DNA of 64,000 bases from Gp7-AA6 sp036395755. Lineage in GTDB: Bacteria > Acidobacteriota > Thermoanaerobaculia > UBA5066 > Gp7-AA6. This document shows, piece by piece, positions 18,669 through 27,996 of this stretch; the stretch's first letter is position 1, and every line of letters begins with the position of its first letter. The position numbers and the translations under genes are program-made. Below the pieces are notes generated by a model, which did not search any database, was not told where the DNA came from, and was given only the letters and a program-made list of their open reading frames with translations. The DNA lies in contig DASWCZ010000057.1 in the NCBI GenBank assembly GCA_036395755.1, forward strand, positions 1 to 64,000, written 5' to 3'.

Positions 18669-19817
18669 GTGGCGGTGTCGGCCGATCTCGTCTTTCCAGC
18701 CTCCAGCTCCGAGTCGCTCCGCGAGATCGCCTCCTGGGACTCGTTCCGTCCCGCGACGTTTTCCGCGTCAGAGTTCCCAGTGGACGTCGTCCGCTTCGAA
18801 GGCTCTCACTCTCCTCCAGTCGTCCTCTCTCGCGCCCGACGGGCCGAGAGCCTGAAGGCTCTTCCGGCGAGCCTGCGAGAGCGCGCGCTCCTCGTTTTTG
18901 CGCGCGCGGAGAGCCGCCCCCTCTTTTTCGCGCTCGCGCGCGGACGGCGCCTCGAACTTTCGTCCGGCCCGGCCGTCATGGGCGTCCTGAACGTGACGCC
19001 CGACTCCTTCTCCGACGGCGGGTTGTACCTCGACGCCGGGCGGGCGGCTGCGCGGGCGCTCGAGATGTTCGAGGCGGGCGCCGCCATCGTGGACGTCGGG
19101 GGTGAGTCGACGCGGCCAGCGGCCTACGGGAGGGCGGCGCCGGTCGGAGTCGAAGAAGAGCTCGCGCGGGTCGTCCCGGTCATCGAGGGAATCCGGCGCG
19201 CTTCCGACCGGCCCATCTCGATCGACACGCGAAAGGCCGCGGTCGCGCGCGCGGCTCTCGCAGCCGGCGCGGACCTGGTCAACGACGTCTCCGCGCTTCG
19301 CTACGATCCGGGAATGCTGCCCGTTCTCCTCGAGGAGGATGCCGCGGTCGTCCTCATGCACATGCGGGGCGATGACCCCTCGACGATGCAGGACGACACT
19401 TCCTACGCCCATCCCGTCGCCGACATCGCCTCGGAGCTGGCGGGAGCCGCTTCGAAGGCAATCGAAGCGGGCATGGCCGCGGACCGGATCACGGTCGATC
19501 CCGGCCTCGGCTTCGGAAAGAGCCTGGAGGGCAACCTCCTCCTGCTCCGGCACCTCGCCGCGTTCCGCGCGCTCGGCTTCCCCGTCGCCGTGGGCGCTTC
19601 CCGCAAGGCCTTCGTCCGCCGTTTTTCCGGAGTGGCCGAAGACGCCCCGACGGCGGACCGGCTGCCCGGCTCGCTCGCGGCTCTCGCTGCCGCGCGTGCG
19701 GCCGGAGCCGCCATCGCGCGGGTCCACGACGTGGAGGACTCGGTCCGGTTCGTAAGGATGCTCGAAGCGATCGAAAGCCCGCCCGCGCGCCGGCCGGTCG
19801 AGGCGGCGGCGCGGTGA
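18669..19817 (+). CDS. folP: Dihydropteroate synthase
   Basis: 382 aa. The TIM-barrel DHPS core begins near residue 98 with VMGVLNVTPDSFSDGG and continues with IVDVGGESTRP, ISIDTRK, LVNDVSAL and GASRKAF. It condenses pABA with hydroxymethyl-dihydropterin diphosphate in folate synthesis and is the sulfonamide target. About 95 extra N-terminal residues precede the core; they show no motif I recognise and account for its length over the usual 280. GTGA overlap with cdaA. Confidence 0.92.
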   Translation: MAVSADLVFPASSSESLREIASWDSFRPATFSASEFPVDVVRFEGSHSPPVVLSRARRAESLKALPASLRERALLVFARAESRPLFFALARGRRLELSSGPAVMGVLNVTPDSFSDGGLYLDAGRAAARALEMFEAGAAIVDVGGESTRPAAYGRAAPVGVEEELARVVPVIEGIRRASDRPISIDTRKAAVARAALAAGADLVNDVSALRYDPGMLPVLLEEDAAVVLMHMRGDDPSTMQDDTSYAHPVADIASELAGAASKAIEAGMAADRITVDPGLGFGKSLEGNLLLLRHLAAFRALGFPVAVGASRKAFVRRFSGVAEDAPTADRLPGSLAALAAARAAGAAIARVHDVEDSVRFVRMLEAIESPPARRPVEAAAR

Positions 19818-20599
19818 CCGAAGGCCTTTCGACCCGCCTGCGCTCGCTGGCGCATTTCTCCTTTACGTGGCGCGACGCGGTCGACATCGTCATCGTGGCG
19901 CTCGTCGTCTACTTCCTCCTGAGGCTGATTCGCGGGACGCGCGCCGTCCAGATGGTCTTCGGCTTGATCGCCGTGCTTCTCGTCTACTGGATCTCCGTGT
20001 TGCTGAACCTCGTCGCGCTGCGCACTGTCCTGACGGCCCTCATCTTCTATCTCCCGTTCGCGATCATCGTCCTCTTCGCGTCGGAGCTTCGGCGCGCGCT
20101 CGCGGCCTTCGGCCGGACGCCCTTCTTCTCTCTCTTCTCCGGCTATCACGCCGAGGAGACCGTCTCCGACCTCGTGCTCGCGGCGACCTCTCTCTCGACG
20201 CGGCGGATCGGGGCGCTGATCGTGCTCGAGAGGCGCGAAGGCCTGAAGACGTACATCGAGAACGGGGTGCCCGTCGACGCGGCCATCACGTACGACCTCC
20301 TGGTCAACCTCTTCGCTCCCGGAACCCCGCTCCACGACGGCGCGGTCATCATTTCGCGCGAGCGTGTCGCCGCCGCAGCCTGCTTCCTCCCGCTGTCGCT
20401 CAAGGAGGGGCTGTCGAAACGTTTCGGCACCCGTCATCGTGCGGCGATCGGCGTGACCGAGGAGACCGACGCGCTCGCGATCGTCGTGTCCGAGGAGCGC
20501 GGCACCATCTCGCTCGCGCGCGACGGCCAGCTGGTCGAAGACCTCGACGGCAAGTCGCTTCGAGATCTCCTCTACCGCGAGTTCGCGGCGAGCGCGTAG
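19814..20599 (+). CDS. cdaA: Diadenylate cyclase CdaA (DacA)
   Basis: Membrane-bound c-di-AMP synthase of 261 aa. Three N-terminal helices (about residues 19-80) anchor a cytosolic DAC domain with the catalytic DGA motif (GTPLHDGAVI) and RHR motif (GTRHRAAIG). It sits in the conserved cdaA-cdaR-glmM order, in which CdaR and GlmM modulate cyclase activity in other bacteria. The start is GTG 19814, overlapping the folP stop. Confidence 0.95.
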   Translation: MTEGLSTRLRSLAHFSFTWRDAVDIVIVALVVYFLLRLIRGTRAVQMVFGLIAVLLVYWISVLLNLVALRTVLTALIFYLPFAIIVLFASELRRALAAFGRTPFFSLFSGYHAEETVSDLVLAATSLSTRRIGALIVLERREGLKTYIENGVPVDAAITYDLLVNLFAPGTPLHDGAVIISRERVAAAACFLPLSLKEGLSKRFGTRHRAAIGVTEETDALAIVVSEERGTISLARDGQLVEDLDGKSLRDLLYREFAASA

Positions 20600-20611
20600 G
20601 ACGGTCGAAGA

Positions 20612-21313
20612 ATGGCTCGCCTGCGGTTCTTCTTTCGAAACCTGGGGCTGAAGATCCTCGCGTTCGCGATCGCCCTCGGCGTCTGGTTCGCCCTTTCGAG
20701 CGGAAGGCGGGAGCGGACCTCCGAGCGCAGCTATCGCATCCCGCTTTCGCTCGTGAACATTCCGGCCCGGACGATCGTCGCGTCCCCCTTGCCGGGCGGA
20801 GTCGACGTCCGCGTCCGGGGACCGTTTACGGCGCTTCGGGGTCTGCAGCCCGAGAAGCTCGAGGCGGTCATCGATCTCCTGAACGCGACGCCGGGCGAAA
20901 AGATCTACCGCCTCGCGCCCGAGGACATCAACGTCCCGCCGGAAGTCGAGGTCATCGCCCTCTCTCCCGGTCAAGTGCAGGTCGTTCTGGACAACGTGGC
21001 CGAGAAGGTGCTTCCCGTCGTGCCTGCGCTCTCCGGCGAGGTGGCCCCGGGCTCGCAGGTCGTGGACGTCAGTGTGGAGCCGCGCGTCGCCCGGGTGGTC
21101 GGGCCCGCCACCGCGCTCGGAAAAATGACGGGCGTCGGGACCGAGCCGATCTCTCTCGCGAACCGCGCGGCGACCTTCTCCGCCACGACCACGGTCCTGC
21201 CGGACGCGCCGGGTGTGCGGGTGCGCCAGGGGCAGGTCGTCAACGTGACCGTGCGAATCGGGCCGGCTCCGACGAAAACCCCCACTCCGACGGCGGGCGC
21301 CGCCCCAGATTGA
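20612..21313 (+). CDS. cdaR: CdaR-like YbbR-domain protein
   Basis: 233 aa: one N-terminal membrane helix (LGLKILAFAIALGVWFALSSG) followed by extracytoplasmic YbbR repeats (about residues 45-225) and a Thr/Pro-rich tail. CdaR regulates the diadenylate cyclase in Firmicutes. Here it follows cdaA by 12 nt and overlaps glmM by TTGA, keeping the conserved three-gene unit. Confidence 0.9.
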   Translation: MARLRFFFRNLGLKILAFAIALGVWFALSSGRRERTSERSYRIPLSLVNIPARTIVASPLPGGVDVRVRGPFTALRGLQPEKLEAVIDLLNATPGEKIYRLAPEDINVPPEVEVIALSPGQVQVVLDNVAEKVLPVVPALSGEVAPGSQVVDVSVEPRVARVVGPATALGKMTGVGTEPISLANRAATFSATTTVLPDAPGVRVRQGQVVNVTVRIGPAPTKTPTPTAGAAPD

Positions 21314-22659
21314 AGCTCTTCGGGACCGACGGATTGCGGGGTCGCGCCGGGGTCTTCCCGCTCGATCCGCGTTCGCTCCGGGTGCTCGGTCGCGAAGTCG
21401 GAGAGAGCGTCCGGCGGGAAGGCGGAGAGCGGGTCGCCCTCGGCGGCGACACGCGCGAGTCGACGCCGGCCATGGCGGCCCAGCTGGCAGCGGGATTGGA
21501 AGAGTCGGGCTGCGCGGTCGCCTCCGCGGGCGTCGTTCCGACTCCCGCCGTCGCCGAGCTCGTTCTCGCGCTTCGAGCCGGCGCGGGAATCTCCGTCTCC
21601 GCGTCGCACAACCCGTACGAGGACAACGGCGTGAAGGTCTTCGGGCGCGACGGACGCAAGTGGCCGGACGAAAAGGAGGAGGCGGTCGAGGAGAAGCTGC
21701 TTTCTCTTCCCCCTCTCCCCGGAGAGGGCCGGGGTGAGGGGGCTTCGTTGCCACCCACTCCCGATCCCGGCCTCGCCGAGACTTATCTCGATCGGCTCGT
21801 GTCGCGCGTGCCCCGAAGTCTGCGGGAAATCGCCGTGCTCGTGGACGCCGCAAACGGCGCTGCCTACCGGGTTGGGCCGGAAGCGCTGCGGAGGGCCGGG
21901 TGCCGGGTCACCCCGATGGCCGACCGCCCCGACGGACGAAACATCAACGCGCAATGCGGAGCGATGCATCCCGACGGCATGGCGCGCGCGACGTCGAACG
22001 TCGGAGCGGACATGGGGGTCGCGCTCGACGGCGACGCGGACCGTGCGATCTTCGCCGACGAGAGGGGAAGGCTCTTGGACGGCGACGACGTCCTCTGGAT
22101 CGTCGCGCGGCGCTGGAAGCGGAACGGCCGGCTCTCCGGAGGCGGCGTCGTCGGGACGGTGATGTCGAACTTCGGACTGGAGATGGCGCTCGCCCGCGAA
22201 GGTATCCCGTTTCACCGCGCGGCGGTCGGCGACCGTAGCGTCGCGCAACTCATGCAGGAGACAGGGGCGTCTCTTGGGGGAGAGACCTCGGGACACATCC
22301 TGTTCGCTCCCCTGTCCCCGTCGGGCGACGGCATCCAGACTGCGCTGGTCATCGCGTCGATCCTGTCGGACGCGGGCACGGATCTCTCGCAACTCGCGAC
22401 CCTCGAGAAGACTCCCCAGGCGCTGCGCAACGTCCGCGTTTCGGGTCGCGAATCGATCGATGGCTCGCTCGCTCTCTCCCGCGCCGTGTCGCGGGCGAAG
22501 GGGCGTCTCGGCGACCGGGGGCGCGTATTCCTCCGCTACTCGGGGACCGAGCCTCTTCTTCGCATCCTGGTCGAAGGAAGCGACGAGAAGGAGGTCCGGG
22601 AGATCGCGGACGACCTGGAGGCGGCCGTGCGAGAGGCGTTCCCGTCCCCGGGCTCGTGA
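21310..22659 (+). CDS. glmM: Phosphoglucosamine mutase GlmM with in-frame repeat insertion
   Basis: 449 aa; isomerises glucosamine-6-P to glucosamine-1-P for peptidoglycan and LPS precursors. Motifs are FGTDGLRG, the phosphoserine loop GISVSASHNPYEDNG, the metal loop DGDADR, the sugar loop GGETSGH and the phosphate-binding RYSGTEPLLR. The start is TTG 21310. Between domains 1 and 2 the protein carries LPPLPGEGRGEGASLPPTPD, encoded by a palindromic REP-like sequence (see repeat entry). The reading frame is kept and all catalytic motifs remain. Confidence 0.93.
   Translation: MKLFGTDGLRGRAGVFPLDPRSLRVLGREVGESVRREGGERVALGGDTRESTPAMAAQLAAGLEESGCAVASAGVVPTPAVAELVLALRAGAGISVSASHNPYEDNGVKVFGRDGRKWPDEKEEAVEEKLLSLPPLPGEGRGEGASLPPTPDPGLAETYLDRLVSRVPRSLREIAVLVDAANGAAYRVGPEALRRAGCRVTPMADRPDGRNINAQCGAMHPDGMARATSNVGADMGVALDGDADRAIFADERGRLLDGDDVLWIVARRWKRNGRLSGGGVVGTVMSNFGLEMALAREGIPFHRAAVGDRSVAQLMQETGASLGGETSGHILFAPLSPSGDGIQTALVIASILSDAGTDLSQLATLEKTPQALRNVRVSGRESIDGSLALSRAVSRAKGRLGDRGRVFLRYSGTEPLLRILVEGSDEKEVREIADDLEAAVREAFPSPGS
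21706..21743 (+). repeat. REP-like palindromic element inside glmM
   Basis: CCCTCTCC-CC-GGAGAGGG (21711-21728) followed by CCGGGGTGAGGGGG forms the GC-rich palindromic sequence commonly dispersed in intergenic regions of many high-GC genomes. Here it is in frame within glmM and codes for Leu/Pro then Gly/Glu-rich residues. Confidence 0.65.
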
Positions 22660-22674
22660 TCCCCGGGGCTGCCG

Positions 22675-22890
22675 CTACCGTTCGATCTCGGGGATCGGCT
22701 CTCCGGTGACGTTGGGCTCCTGAAAAATGAGGCCGGTCCCCCCGACCGGAAGGAGCGCCGTGTGGTTGCGCTCGCCGATCTCAAGGCGCACCTCGTAATA
22801 GCCGTTCGGCGAGATCGCGACGAGAGTCGCCGGCCTGTTCTTGAGCTCGAGGATCGGGGAGTAAACGACGACCCGCGCGGGTATTTCCAC
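22675..22890 (-). CDS. Small conserved-looking hypothetical protein
   Basis: 71 aa, mostly beta-rich by eye (ARVVVYSPILELKN, ATLVAISPNGYYEVRLEIG, HTALLPVGGTGLIFQ). No family recognised. It starts 2 nt after the ligA stop on the same strand, so it is probably co-transcribed with ligA. Codon pattern is consistent with a real gene, and it converges on glmM with a 15-nt gap. Confidence 0.6.
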   Translation of the reverse strand: MEIPARVVVYSPILELKNRPATLVAISPNGYYEVRLEIGERNHTALLPVGGTGLIFQEPNVTGEPIPEIER

Positions 22891-22892
22891 GG

Positions 22893-24920
22893 CTAGCTGC
22901 CTCCTTCGAGGATCTCGAGCATCTCGTTCCAGGTGACGGTCGGAACGCCGAGCGCCTTCGCCTTTTCCAGCTTCGAGCCGGCAGCTTCTCCAGCCAGGAC
23001 GTACCCCGTCTTCTTCGACACGGAGCCCGCGATCTTCGCTCCCGCGGCCTCGAGTCTCCGCATCGCCTCCTCCCGGGTCACGTCGGGTAGCGTACCGGTC
23101 AGGACCACGGTTTTCCCGGCGAGCGGGCCCTCCGCCGCCGGCCGTCTCTCCCTCGAGAGGAAGTTGACGCCCCGGCTCCGCAGTCTCTCGACGAGCTCCC
23201 GGTGGCGCGGGTGGGAGAACCAGGCTCGAATCGAGGCCGCGGTGTTCGGACCGACCTCGTCGACGCCCTGGAGCTCCTCTTCGCCGGCCGCGATCAGGGC
23301 GTCCAGCGATCCGAACCGGCGGGCGAGAGTCGCCGCCGCCTTCTCGCCGACGTGGCGGATCCCCAGCGCGAAGAGAAGCCGCGAGAGGTCGTTCCTCTTG
23401 CTGCGCTCGATCTCGGTGAGCAGGTTCGCGGCGGACTTCTCCCCCCAGCGCTCGAGACGGGAAAGGTCGTCCGCTGCGAGCGCGTAGATCGAGGCCACGT
23501 CGGAGAGCAGTCCCTCGCGCACGAGCTGGTCGACCAGCTTCTCACCGAGCCCTTCGATTCTCATCGCCCGCCGCGAGCAGAAGTGGCGCAGAGCCTCGCG
23601 CACCATCGCGGGACAGGCGGGATTGACGCACCGCGTCGCGACTTCCCCCCCTTCCCGAACGACGGGGTCGCCGCAGACCGGACAGAGAGCGGGCATCGCA
23701 AAGGGCACGCTATCCGGCCGGCGCATCTCCGGCACGACGCGAACGACTTTGGGGATGACGTCACCCCCCTTTTCGACGACGACCGTGTCCCCCAACCGCA
23801 CGTCCTTCCGGGCGAGGTCCTCGTAATTGTGCAGGGTCGCGCGCTTCACCGTGGTCCCGGCGAGAACGATCGGGTCGAAGTGGGCGACGGGGGTCAGCGT
23901 TCCGGTCCGCCCGACCTGCACCGAAATCCCGCGCACGACGGTCGTCGCCTCCTCCGCCCGGTACTTGAACGCGAGCGCCCAGCGCGGCGACTTGGAGGTC
24001 GATCCGAGCTCCGCCTGGAGGCGACGGTCGTCCACCTTGACCACGACGCCGTCGGTCTCGAAGTCGAGGTCTGCGCGCTCCCCCTCCCACCGGTCGACGA
24101 ATCTTCGGACTTCCTCGAACGTGGCGCATCGTCGCCAGTGGGGATGGGATGGAAAACCGAGCGCCCGGAGACGCTCGAGCGTCTCCGCCTGCGTCTTCGG
24201 CAAATTCCGACTCTCGGCGATCGAGTACGTCCAGGCGGAGAGCCCCCGCCTGGCCGTGACCCGTGAGTCGAGGAGACGGACCGTTCCCGACGCCGCATTG
24301 CGCGCATTGGCGAACATCGGCTCGCCCGCGGCCTCCCGCTCCGCGTTCAACTTCCGAAATGCGGAGCGCGGATAGAACACCTCTCCGCGCGCCTCGAGTG
24401 GGGTGGATTCCGATATGCGCAGCGGGATCGAGCGGATCGTGCGGACGTTGTCGGTGACGTCCTCGCCGCGGAAGCCGTCGCCGCGGGTGGCGGCCCGCAC
24501 GAGCACGCCGTCCTCGTAGCGTAACGATATCGAGAGGCCGTCGATCTTGAGCTCCGCGACGTAGCCCCGCGGCTCCTCTCCCAGCGCGCGGACGACCCGG
24601 GCGCGCCACGCCTCCGCCTCCTCCCAGGAGGACGCGTTCTCGAGCGAGAGCATCGGGATCGCGTGCTCGACGGTGGCGAATCCTTCGGCGGGCTCGCCGC
24701 CGACGCGGCGTGTGGGCGAGTCGGTGGTCGCGAGATCGGGATGGAGACTCTCGATCGAGGCGAGCTCCGACATCAATCGGTCGAACTCCGCGTCGGTGAT
24801 CTCGGGCCGCGCTTTGACGTAGTAGAGCCTCTCGTGGCGGAGAATCTCGGCGCGCAATTCTTCCGCGCGGCGCGCGGGGTCGAGAGCGTCGGAACCCGCG
24901 TCGAGAGCGGCTTTTCTCAT
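22893..24920 (-). CDS. ligA: NAD-dependent DNA ligase LigA
   Basis: 675 aa, the full LigA length. Domains in order: Ia (RLYYVKARPEITDAEFDRL), the adenylation domain with lysine motif AELKIDGLSISL, the OB fold, a four-Cys zinc finger (CPVCGDP...CVNPACPAM), HhH repeats and a C-terminal BRCT (GKTVVLTGTLPDVTREEAM). It seals nicks in replication and repair. Transcribed divergently from the M1 peptidase, with only 26 nt between the starts. Confidence 0.97.
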   Translation of the reverse strand: MRKAALDAGSDALDPARRAEELRAEILRHERLYYVKARPEITDAEFDRLMSELASIESLHPDLATTDSPTRRVGGEPAEGFATVEHAIPMLSLENASSWEEAEAWRARVVRALGEEPRGYVAELKIDGLSISLRYEDGVLVRAATRGDGFRGEDVTDNVRTIRSIPLRISESTPLEARGEVFYPRSAFRKLNAEREAAGEPMFANARNAASGTVRLLDSRVTARRGLSAWTYSIAESRNLPKTQAETLERLRALGFPSHPHWRRCATFEEVRRFVDRWEGERADLDFETDGVVVKVDDRRLQAELGSTSKSPRWALAFKYRAEEATTVVRGISVQVGRTGTLTPVAHFDPIVLAGTTVKRATLHNYEDLARKDVRLGDTVVVEKGGDVIPKVVRVVPEMRRPDSVPFAMPALCPVCGDPVVREGGEVATRCVNPACPAMVREALRHFCSRRAMRIEGLGEKLVDQLVREGLLSDVASIYALAADDLSRLERWGEKSAANLLTEIERSKRNDLSRLLFALGIRHVGEKAAATLARRFGSLDALIAAGEEELQGVDEVGPNTAASIRAWFSHPRHRELVERLRSRGVNFLSRERRPAAEGPLAGKTVVLTGTLPDVTREEAMRRLEAAGAKIAGSVSKKTGYVLAGEAAGSKLEKAKALGVPTVTWNEMLEILEGGS

Positions 24921-24933
24921 CGGTCGCCCATGC

Positions 24934-24939
24934 TACAGT
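24934..24939 (+). promoter_or_regulatory. Leaderless-type -10 box (TACAGT)
   Basis: TACAGT ends 7 nt before the ATG of the M1 peptidase; no Shine-Dalgarno is present. Confidence 0.45.
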
Positions 24940-24946
24940 CTCGCGG

Positions 24947-26950
24947 ATGCCGCGGGCAAAGGGGAGAAGCGCGCTTCTCACTTTCGCCTCATGCGCGTCG
25001 ACCGCGCTGTCCCTCCTCTGCGGAGCGCGGGCGCCTCTCACCGCCGCGCCGCTCACCCGTCCGATCGCGTCGTACCAGATCTCCTGCCGGCTCGACACCG
25101 AGAAGAAGACGATCGAGGGCACGGAGCTCCTCGCCTGGACGAACATAACGGCGAAGCCGGCGCCGACGTTGCAGTTCCACCTCTACCTGAACGCGTTCCG
25201 CAACACGGTTTCGACGTTCTGGCGGGAGTCGGGCGGCGAGCACCGCGGAAACCGGCTGCCGCAGTCGTGGGGCTCGATCGAGCTCACGCGAATGATGCTC
25301 GCCGACGGAAGCGACCTCCTTCCCGCGCTGTCTTACATCTCGCCCGACGACGGCAACCCGTACGACCGGACGGTCGCCGAGGTCCAGCTACCGCGCGCGG
25401 TCGCTCCCGGCGAAACGATCTCGGTCTCCATCGACTTTCGCTCGCGGCTGCCGCGGATCTCGACGCGCACCGGCTGGAAAGGCGACTTCTACCTCGTCGG
25501 CCAGTGGTTCCCGAAGATCGGCGTTCTCCAGGACAGGGGGTGGAACTGCCACCAGTTTCATGCGTCGAGCGAGTTCTTCGCCGACTTCGGCGACTACGAC
25601 GTCTCGATCGACCTACCGGCGCGCTATCGCGGGAAGGTGGGCGCGACCGGAGTCCGGGTCGAGGAGCGGAACCTTCCGGGCGACCGCGTGCTCTACCGGT
25701 TCCGTCAGGAGAGCGTTCATGACTTCGCATGGACGGCTGATCCGGAGTACATCGTCGTGGACGACGTTTTCCGAGAGCCGGGTGTGGCGGACGCGCAGAT
25801 CCACCTCCTCCTCCAGCCCGAGCATCGCGGCCAGCAGGCGCGGTACCTTCAGGCCACGAAGACCGCGTTCTCCGGCTACGGCCGGGTTCTCGGACCGTAC
25901 CCGTACTCGACGCTGACGGTCGTCGACCCCCCGTGGGGCGCGGGGGGCGCCGGGGGAATGGAATACCCCACGTTCATCACCGGCGGCACCCACCGGATGG
26001 CGCCGGCGAGCGTCCAGAGCCCCGAGGGAGTCACCATCCACGAGTTCGGGCACCAGTACTTCTACGGTCTGCTCGCGTCGAACGAGTTCGAGGAGCCGTG
26101 GCTCGACGAGGGGTTCAACGAGTACATGGAGGACCGCGTCGTGGGCGCGGCATACGGATCGAGTCACCCCGTGCTCACGGCCTTCGGGTTCCGGTTCCCG
26201 ATCGGAATCGCAATCCATCGCCCGCTCGACACGAACCGGCGCTACTTCTCAGTCGCGACGGAAGATGTCCTTGCGTCTGCCGCGTGGAAATTCCGGACGC
26301 GGACCAGTTACGGAGCGCAGATCTATTCGAAGACGGCGCTCGTGATGGCGACGCTCGAAAGACTGATCGGCACCCAGACGATGAACCGCGCGCTGCGCCT
26401 CTACGCGGACCGGTGGCGCTTCCGGCATCCGACGACGGCGGACTGGATTGCGGCGGTCCACGACGCGACCGGCCGGGATTACCGCTGGTTCTTCGACCGC
26501 ACGTTCTTCTCTTCCGGCGCCGTGGACTACGCCGTCGTGGAGGCGAAATCGGAACGGTGGACCCCGCCAAAGGGACTCTTCGAGTCGGACGGCCGTCTGG
26601 TCGAGAAGCCCCCGCCGGAGCTCGCTGCGGCGAAGGGGTGGGCATCCGTCATCACGGTCGCGCGCCTCGGAGACGTGGCGATGCCGGTCGACATCGTTCT
26701 GCGGTTCGACGGGGGCCATACGTACCGTTCGGCTTGGGACGGCGAAGCGAGGTGGAAGCGATTCCGCGTCGACCGCGGCCCGCGTCTTCTCGAAGCCATC
26801 GTGGACCCGAGCGAGAAGATCCTTCTGGACGTCGACCGGACCAACAACGGTCGCCTCGTGCACGCGGACCCGCGCGCAGCGTCGCGCTGGACGTCCCGCG
26901 CGGTCTTCTGGATGCAGAACCTGATCGATTCGCTGACGATCGCGTGGTGA
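24947..26950 (+). CDS. M1-family zinc metallopeptidase, exported
   Basis: 667 aa with an N-terminal signal peptide (LLTFASCASTALSLLCGA). The gluzincin core shows GGMEYPTFITGG (in place of the aminopeptidase GxMEN) and the zinc motif IHEFGHQYFYGLLASNEFEE with the third ligand Glu and a catalytic-side WLDEGFNEYMED. The non-canonical exopeptidase motif makes the exact activity uncertain. It is probably periplasmic or lipoprotein-independent secreted. Coupled by GTGA to a membrane protein. Confidence 0.85.
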   Translation: MPRAKGRSALLTFASCASTALSLLCGARAPLTAAPLTRPIASYQISCRLDTEKKTIEGTELLAWTNITAKPAPTLQFHLYLNAFRNTVSTFWRESGGEHRGNRLPQSWGSIELTRMMLADGSDLLPALSYISPDDGNPYDRTVAEVQLPRAVAPGETISVSIDFRSRLPRISTRTGWKGDFYLVGQWFPKIGVLQDRGWNCHQFHASSEFFADFGDYDVSIDLPARYRGKVGATGVRVEERNLPGDRVLYRFRQESVHDFAWTADPEYIVVDDVFREPGVADAQIHLLLQPEHRGQQARYLQATKTAFSGYGRVLGPYPYSTLTVVDPPWGAGGAGGMEYPTFITGGTHRMAPASVQSPEGVTIHEFGHQYFYGLLASNEFEEPWLDEGFNEYMEDRVVGAAYGSSHPVLTAFGFRFPIGIAIHRPLDTNRRYFSVATEDVLASAAWKFRTRTSYGAQIYSKTALVMATLERLIGTQTMNRALRLYADRWRFRHPTTADWIAAVHDATGRDYRWFFDRTFFSSGAVDYAVVEAKSERWTPPKGLFESDGRLVEKPPPELAAAKGWASVITVARLGDVAMPVDIVLRFDGGHTYRSAWDGEARWKRFRVDRGPRLLEAIVDPSEKILLDVDRTNNGRLVHADPRAASRWTSRAVFWMQNLIDSLTIAW

Positions 26951-27996
26951 GAGGCCACGTCTCGGCGGCCGGGTGTTTCGCGCGCGGCGTGAAGCTCTCG
27001 CTTTCGAGGCCTTACCTCGCCGCCTCGCTGTGGTTGATCCAGCTCCTGCTCGCGTCGGTTCTCGTGCTACCGGTTTCGAACGCGCTCCACACACTTCTCG
27101 ATCACTCTTCGAGCGGCTCGCGGATGGTTGCCGATCCCGATTTCGGGTGGTGGGAAACGATCCGGCGCGTCCATCCGGACCTCCTCGGCAACTTCCCCGA
27201 CGCCGTCGAGAGCGCGACGAGCGTCGAGGGAGTGAAGTCGAGCGCGCTCGCGGAGCTCGAGGGAATCGGCGCGACCGCGATCTCGCTCTGCTTTCTCGGG
27301 GTCGTGCTGCACGCCTTCGCGCTCGGCGGAATCTTCGGCGCGCTGCGGGAGCCGCACGGCTCCCTCCTCGTGTTCGGCCGCGAGGGTATGCGAAGGTTCC
27401 CCGCGTTTCTCGCTTTCACGCTCGCCGCGATGGCCGCGGCGCTCGCGGCCTATCGCTGGATCTATCTCGCCTCGGGGGAAGCCTGGCGCGACCGCTTGAA
27501 CGACCTCGACACCGAAGGCCAGGCGATGGTCCTGACCGCCGCGCGGCTTCTGGCGTTCCTGCTCGTCCTCGCTGCGATTAAGCTCGTCGCCGACTCGGTC
27601 CGCGCGATCTGGGTTGCGCGGCCGGACCTGCCCGCGGTTTCGCGTTTCTTCGCGGGACTCGCGGCGGCGTTCTCCCGGCCGGCCCGGCTCTTCGGAGTCC
27701 TTCTCTTGTACCTCCTCTCCGGCACGGCGCTTTACGTCCTCTGGATCGTTCTCGATCCGTCGGCCGGCGGCGAAGCGCGGTTCGCCCTCGTGCCGCTCAT
27801 CCTGGCGCAGCAGGTGTTCGTCTTCCTCCGATCGCTGCTCAAGGTCGGTTACTACGCGGGCGTTTCCGAAGCGCTGACGCGCGTTCCCTCTCCCGAGTAT
27901 TTTTACGTACCGGCGCCGGCGATCGATGAACCGCTCGCCTTAGTCGACCGCGCTGCCGACGAAGCCCGTGTCGAGCGGCCGACCGGCTCGATCTAG
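26947..27996 (+). CDS. Polytopic membrane protein of unknown function
   Basis: 349 aa from GTG 26947. Six or so hydrophobic helices are visible (LWLIQLLLASVLVLPV; AISLCFLGVVLHAFALGGIFG; FLAFTLAAMAAALAAY; LLAFLLVLAAIKLVAD; FGVLLLYLLSGTALYVLWIV; LVPLILAQQVFVFLRSLL). No catalytic motif is recognised. Translational coupling with the M1 peptidase suggests a common process. Its last 57 nt overlap the convergent hydrolase-like gene. Confidence 0.7.
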   Translation: MRGHVSAAGCFARGVKLSLSRPYLAASLWLIQLLLASVLVLPVSNALHTLLDHSSSGSRMVADPDFGWWETIRRVHPDLLGNFPDAVESATSVEGVKSSALAELEGIGATAISLCFLGVVLHAFALGGIFGALREPHGSLLVFGREGMRRFPAFLAFTLAAMAAALAAYRWIYLASGEAWRDRLNDLDTEGQAMVLTAARLLAFLLVLAAIKLVADSVRAIWVARPDLPAVSRFFAGLAAAFSRPARLFGVLLLYLLSGTALYVLWIVLDPSAGGEARFALVPLILAQQVFVFLRSLLKVGYYAGVSEALTRVPSPEYFYVPAPAIDEPLALVDRAADEARVERPTGSI

